Source: Pseudomonas putida
GTDB lineage: Bacteria; Pseudomonadota; Gammaproteobacteria; Pseudomonadales; Pseudomonadaceae
Direction of reading: 5' to 3'
Assembly (NCBI GenBank): GCA_041071465.1
Contig: CP163498.1
Location: 1 to 64,000, forward strand
DNA length: 64,000 bases
A program made the translations under genes and the position numbers. Below, in pieces: positions 60,664-64,000 of this stretch (position 1 is the stretch's first letter; every line of letters begins with the position of its first letter). The notes under the pieces are model-generated. The model made no database searches and was not told where the DNA came from. It saw only the letters and a list, made by a program, of their open reading frames with translations.

Positions 60664-60706
60664 GAAAGGCCCGAGACTTGTGAAAGCCTCGGGCCTTTCT
60701 TTTTTT
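60664..60706 (+). terminator. Strong terminator after aceA
   Basis: A perfect 12-bp stem GAAAGGCCCGAG/CTCGGGCCTTTC (60664-60675 with 60688-60699), followed by eight T in a pyrimidine run. Confidence 0.95.
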
Positions 60707-60802
60707 GCCTGCGCGCCTCCAGTAGGAGCGACAAACATCCGAGAACGGCAAAACCCAGGATCAGGTCTATGCTTGGGGCAGCACAGTAGCAAGGACCGCC
60801 CC

Positions 60803-61465
60803 ATGCCTCGTCCAAGCCACCTGATGATTCTCGCCCTGACCGCCGCGGCCCTCTATATATATGCACTGGCCAGCGACAATACGCTGCTCGCCCTTCTGGC
60901 CAAGCCCATTCCCGTCTTGGCACTTATTGCCTGGCTGCGCGGCGCACCACCCTCACCTTATGCCAGGTGGATCTCTATCGGCCTGGGCTTCTCGGTGCTC
61001 GGCGATATCCTGCTGGCCACCCCTGCGGACCTGTTCGTTTTCGGCCTGGCCGCCTTCCTTTGCGCCCACCTTGCCTATCTACGCGCCTATTGCGGCATTA
61101 CCTTGCGCCCCGCCCTGCCCGCACTCGCATTCAGCGCCATCATTGGCATCACGTTACTGGGCGTACTGGCCGCCCATGGCCTTGGCCCGCTGCTGATCCC
61201 GGTCGCACTATACGCGATAGCCATCAGCGCCATGCTTTGGCGCGCCTTGGCATGTGGTGGAATGGCCGCGCTGGGGGCCTGCCTGTTCGTGCTCTCCGAC
61301 AGCCTGATCGGCATCGACCGCTTCGTCAGCCCGTTCGCCGCCGCGCCCTACCTGATCATCCTCACCTACTGGCTCGGTCAGTGGGCGATTGCTTCATCAG
61401 CCAGTCATCGCTCAAACGATAAAGTATTGACCCAGAGCGGTGCGCACGACGCCAGCAGCTGCTAG
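60803..61465 (+). CDS. YhhN-family membrane protein (lysoplasmalogenase-like)
   Basis: 220 residues with about eight helices and conserved stretches LLAKPIPVLALIAWL, LGDILLATPADLFVFGLAAFLCAHLAYL and FVLSDSLIGIDRF, typical of the TMEM86/YhhN family. Eukaryotic members hydrolyse lysoplasmalogens; bacterial roles are unclear. It follows the aceA terminator, so it has its own promoter. Confidence 0.82.
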   Translation: MPRPSHLMILALTAAALYIYALASDNTLLALLAKPIPVLALIAWLRGAPPSPYARWISIGLGFSVLGDILLATPADLFVFGLAAFLCAHLAYLRAYCGITLRPALPALAFSAIIGITLLGVLAAHGLGPLLIPVALYAIAISAMLWRALACGGMAALGACLFVLSDSLIGIDRFVSPFAAAPYLIILTYWLGQWAIASSASHRSNDKVLTQSGAHDASSC

Positions 61466-61845
61466 AACAGGAGGCTTTCGCATTTGCAAGTAGAGGGAAC
61501 TGCCAGATGAACTTTACAAGGCACAGTACAGCCAAATTAAAAGGCATCAGGCCAAATGATATTAATTATCATTACGAAACTTGTAATTCGTTACCAGTCG
61601 CAAGAAACATAATTAACAAAAGCGCACGCAATGCCCAATATCAAGGCTTTCAGCCAGTTACACGCGTGTTTTGTTCTTAATCCTACGAATAAATTTGCGA
61701 CAGAAATTTTACTTGCACCGGGTTTACCCATAAAATCAGCGCGATTGATTCAGCTGCGACATTTGGTCACTGCACCTGCGACACCACGTCGCCGCTTTAC
61801 TTATTTCAGACTGCAGAGCTGGGTCTCTGTATAAGGATCTCTAGC
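61466..61845. other. AT-rich promoter region of the nuo operon
   Basis: 380 bp without a gene, clearly AT-richer than its neighbours. It holds a Fur-box-like dyad (61555-61573) and several A/T tracts. It must contain the nuo promoter, but I cannot fix -10 and -35 elements with certainty. Confidence 0.6.
61555..61573. promoter_or_regulatory. Fur-box-like dyad upstream of nuoA
   Basis: AATGATATTAATTATCATT is a 19-bp near-palindrome with 16 symmetric positions. On the other strand it shares TAATGATAAT and TATC with the classic Fur consensus. It lies about 270 bp before nuoA. Confidence 0.45.
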
Positions 61846-62259
61846 ATGTCCGATTCGGCAGGACTCATCGCCCACAACTGGGGCTTTGCCATCTTCCTCC
61901 TGGGTGTCGTCGGCCTGTGTGCCTTCATGCTCGGCCTGTCCAGCCTGCTCGGTAGCAAGGCCTGGGGCCGCGCCAAGAACGAACCCTTCGAATCCGGCAT
62001 GCTGCCCGTCGGCAGCGCCCGCCTGCGCCTGTCCGCCAAATTCTATCTGGTCGCGATGCTGTTCGTGATCTTCGATATCGAAGCCCTCTTTCTCTTTGCA
62101 TGGTCTGTGTCCGTCCGCGAAAGCGGCTGGACCGGGTTCGTCGAAGCTCTCGTTTTCATAGCAATTCTGTTGGCAGGTCTTGTCTACCTATGGCGCGTCG
62201 GTGCTCTTGATTGGGCTCCCGAAGGTCGCCGCAAGCGGCAAGCGAAGCTGAAACAATGA
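61846..62259 (+). CDS. nuoA: NADH-quinone oxidoreductase subunit A
   Basis: A 137-residue membrane subunit of respiratory complex I with three helices. It carries [45 protein letters not shown], the conserved region of NuoA/ND3. First gene of the nuo operon, followed by nuoB after 10 bp. Confidence 0.97.
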   Translation: MSDSAGLIAHNWGFAIFLLGVVGLCAFMLGLSSLLGSKAWGRAKNEPFESGMLPVGSARLRLSAKFYLVAMLFVIFDIEALFLFAWSVSVRESGWTGFVEALVFIAILLAGLVYLWRVGALDWAPEGRRKRQAKLKQ

Positions 62260-62269
62260 GGCTTTGGCA

Positions 62270-62947
62270 ATGCAATACAATCTCACCAGAATCGATCCGG
62301 ATGCGCCTAACGAGCAGTACCCGGTAGGTGAACGGGAAACCGTCACCGACCAACTGCTGGAGGACCAGGTCCACAAGAACATCTACATGGGGAAACTCGA
62401 AGATGTGCTGCGTGGCGCGGTCAACTGGGGTCGCAAGAACTCCCTCTGGCCGTACAACTTCGGCCTGTCCTGCTGCTACGTGGAAATGACCACGGCCTTC
62501 ACGGCACCCCACGACATCGCCCGCTTCGGCGCCGAAGTCATCCGGGCCTCGCCGCGTCAGGCCGACTTCATGGTCATCGCCGGTACCTGCTTCGTCAAAA
62601 TGGCGCCGATCATTCAGCGCCTGTATGAGCAGATGCTCGAGCCGAAGTGGGTCATCTCCATGGGTTCGTGCGCCAACTCCGGCGGCATGTACGACATCTA
62701 CTCGGTCGTTCAGGGGGTCGACAAGTTCCTCCCCGTGGACGTCTATGTGCCTGGCTGCCCGCCACGCCCTGAGGCTTTCCTGCAAGGCTTGATGCTGTTG
62801 CAGGAGTCGATCGGCCAAGAACGACGCCCGCTTTCCTGGGTTGTTGGTGATCAAGGTATTTACCGTGCCGAGATGCCAGCCCAGAAAGACCTGCGTCGTG
62901 AGCAGCGCATTGCAGTAACCAACCTGCGCAGCCCCGACGAAGTCTGA
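62270..62947 (+). CDS. nuoB: NADH-quinone oxidoreductase subunit B
   Basis: 225 residues; carries the N2 4Fe-4S cluster of complex I. Cys ligands are in [21 protein letters not shown] and [13 protein letters not shown]. The ATG at 62270 begins [12 protein letters not shown]. Second gene of the nuo operon. Confidence 0.97.
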   Translation: MQYNLTRIDPDAPNEQYPVGERETVTDQLLEDQVHKNIYMGKLEDVLRGAVNWGRKNSLWPYNFGLSCCYVEMTTAFTAPHDIARFGAEVIRASPRQADFMVIAGTCFVKMAPIIQRLYEQMLEPKWVISMGSCANSGGMYDIYSVVQGVDKFLPVDVYVPGCPPRPEAFLQGLMLLQESIGQERRPLSWVVGDQGIYRAEMPAQKDLRREQRIAVTNLRSPDEV

Positions 62948-63008
62948 TCCAGCGACCTGCCGCCCGCTCCCGAGGGAGCCGGCGGCCTGGCTTCATTCTT
63001 AACGTTGA

Positions 63009-64000
<992 letters not shown>

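Overview
The window is a junction between a Pseudomonas chromosome (P. putida group) and the metal-resistance end of an integrative and conjugative element (ICE). The chromosomal part (41672-64000) reads gacA-uvrC-pgsA-tRNA-Gly on the minus strand, then small housekeeping genes, gabP/LysR/aminotransferase, a second EF-G, a SulP transporter, aceA and the start of the nuo operon. This order and the protein lengths fit the P. putida group. The ICE part (1-41671) ends in a 647-residue tyrosine recombinase of the IntB13/ICEclc type. It lies 225 bp from the 3' end of tRNA-Gly(GCC), the known target of the ICEclc/PAGI-2 family. The other end of the element is outside the window.

Layout of the element. 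1-2966: AT-richer remnant of a MexEF/OqxAB-type efflux operon. 3061-4288: SnoaL-like protein and DfsB/ClbS-like protein. 4335-9052: two partial copies of one MFS gene in direct orientation, flanking a lower-GC cargo (MerA-like flavoprotein and divergent TetR). 9132-15570: a full MexEF-OprN-like operon followed by merR, behind a promoter with the 19-bp spacer typical of MerR control. 15682-20804: Zn/Cd/Pb P1B-ATPase, a three-repeat secreted protein, a SmtB-type sensor and a CDF exporter. 20938-22515: nickel-type MFS exporter with a CsoR/RcnR-family sensor. 22797-29435: czcCBA-type efflux operon with two small His-rich periplasmic proteins. 29541-31434: dihydrolipoamide dehydrogenase and a second SmtB-type sensor. 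31603-36242: copper module (CueR-type promoter, copA, cueR, ferredoxin, glutaredoxin/MauE remnant, copZ). 36343-37156: fused remnants of lrp and hpd. 37477-41446: LysR, XRE, stand-alone LysR effector domain and integrase.

The metal genes look like one coordinated island. Several promoters carry a TGAA-N6-TTCA dyad of the ArsR/SmtB type, and two SmtB-type sensors with complete alpha-5 zinc ligands are encoded. Copper and nickel have their own sensors (CueR-like, InrS/RcnR-like) with recognisable sites next to their targets.

Caution on sequence quality: uvrC, aceA, nuoCD, czcD, copA and the RND operons are each broken by net losses of one or two bases, mostly in short homopolymers or repeats. 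Because conserved housekeeping genes are hit too, most of these frameshifts are probably uncorrected sequencing deletions. The truncations at 2966, 5171 and 36562 are larger rearrangements and are more likely real.
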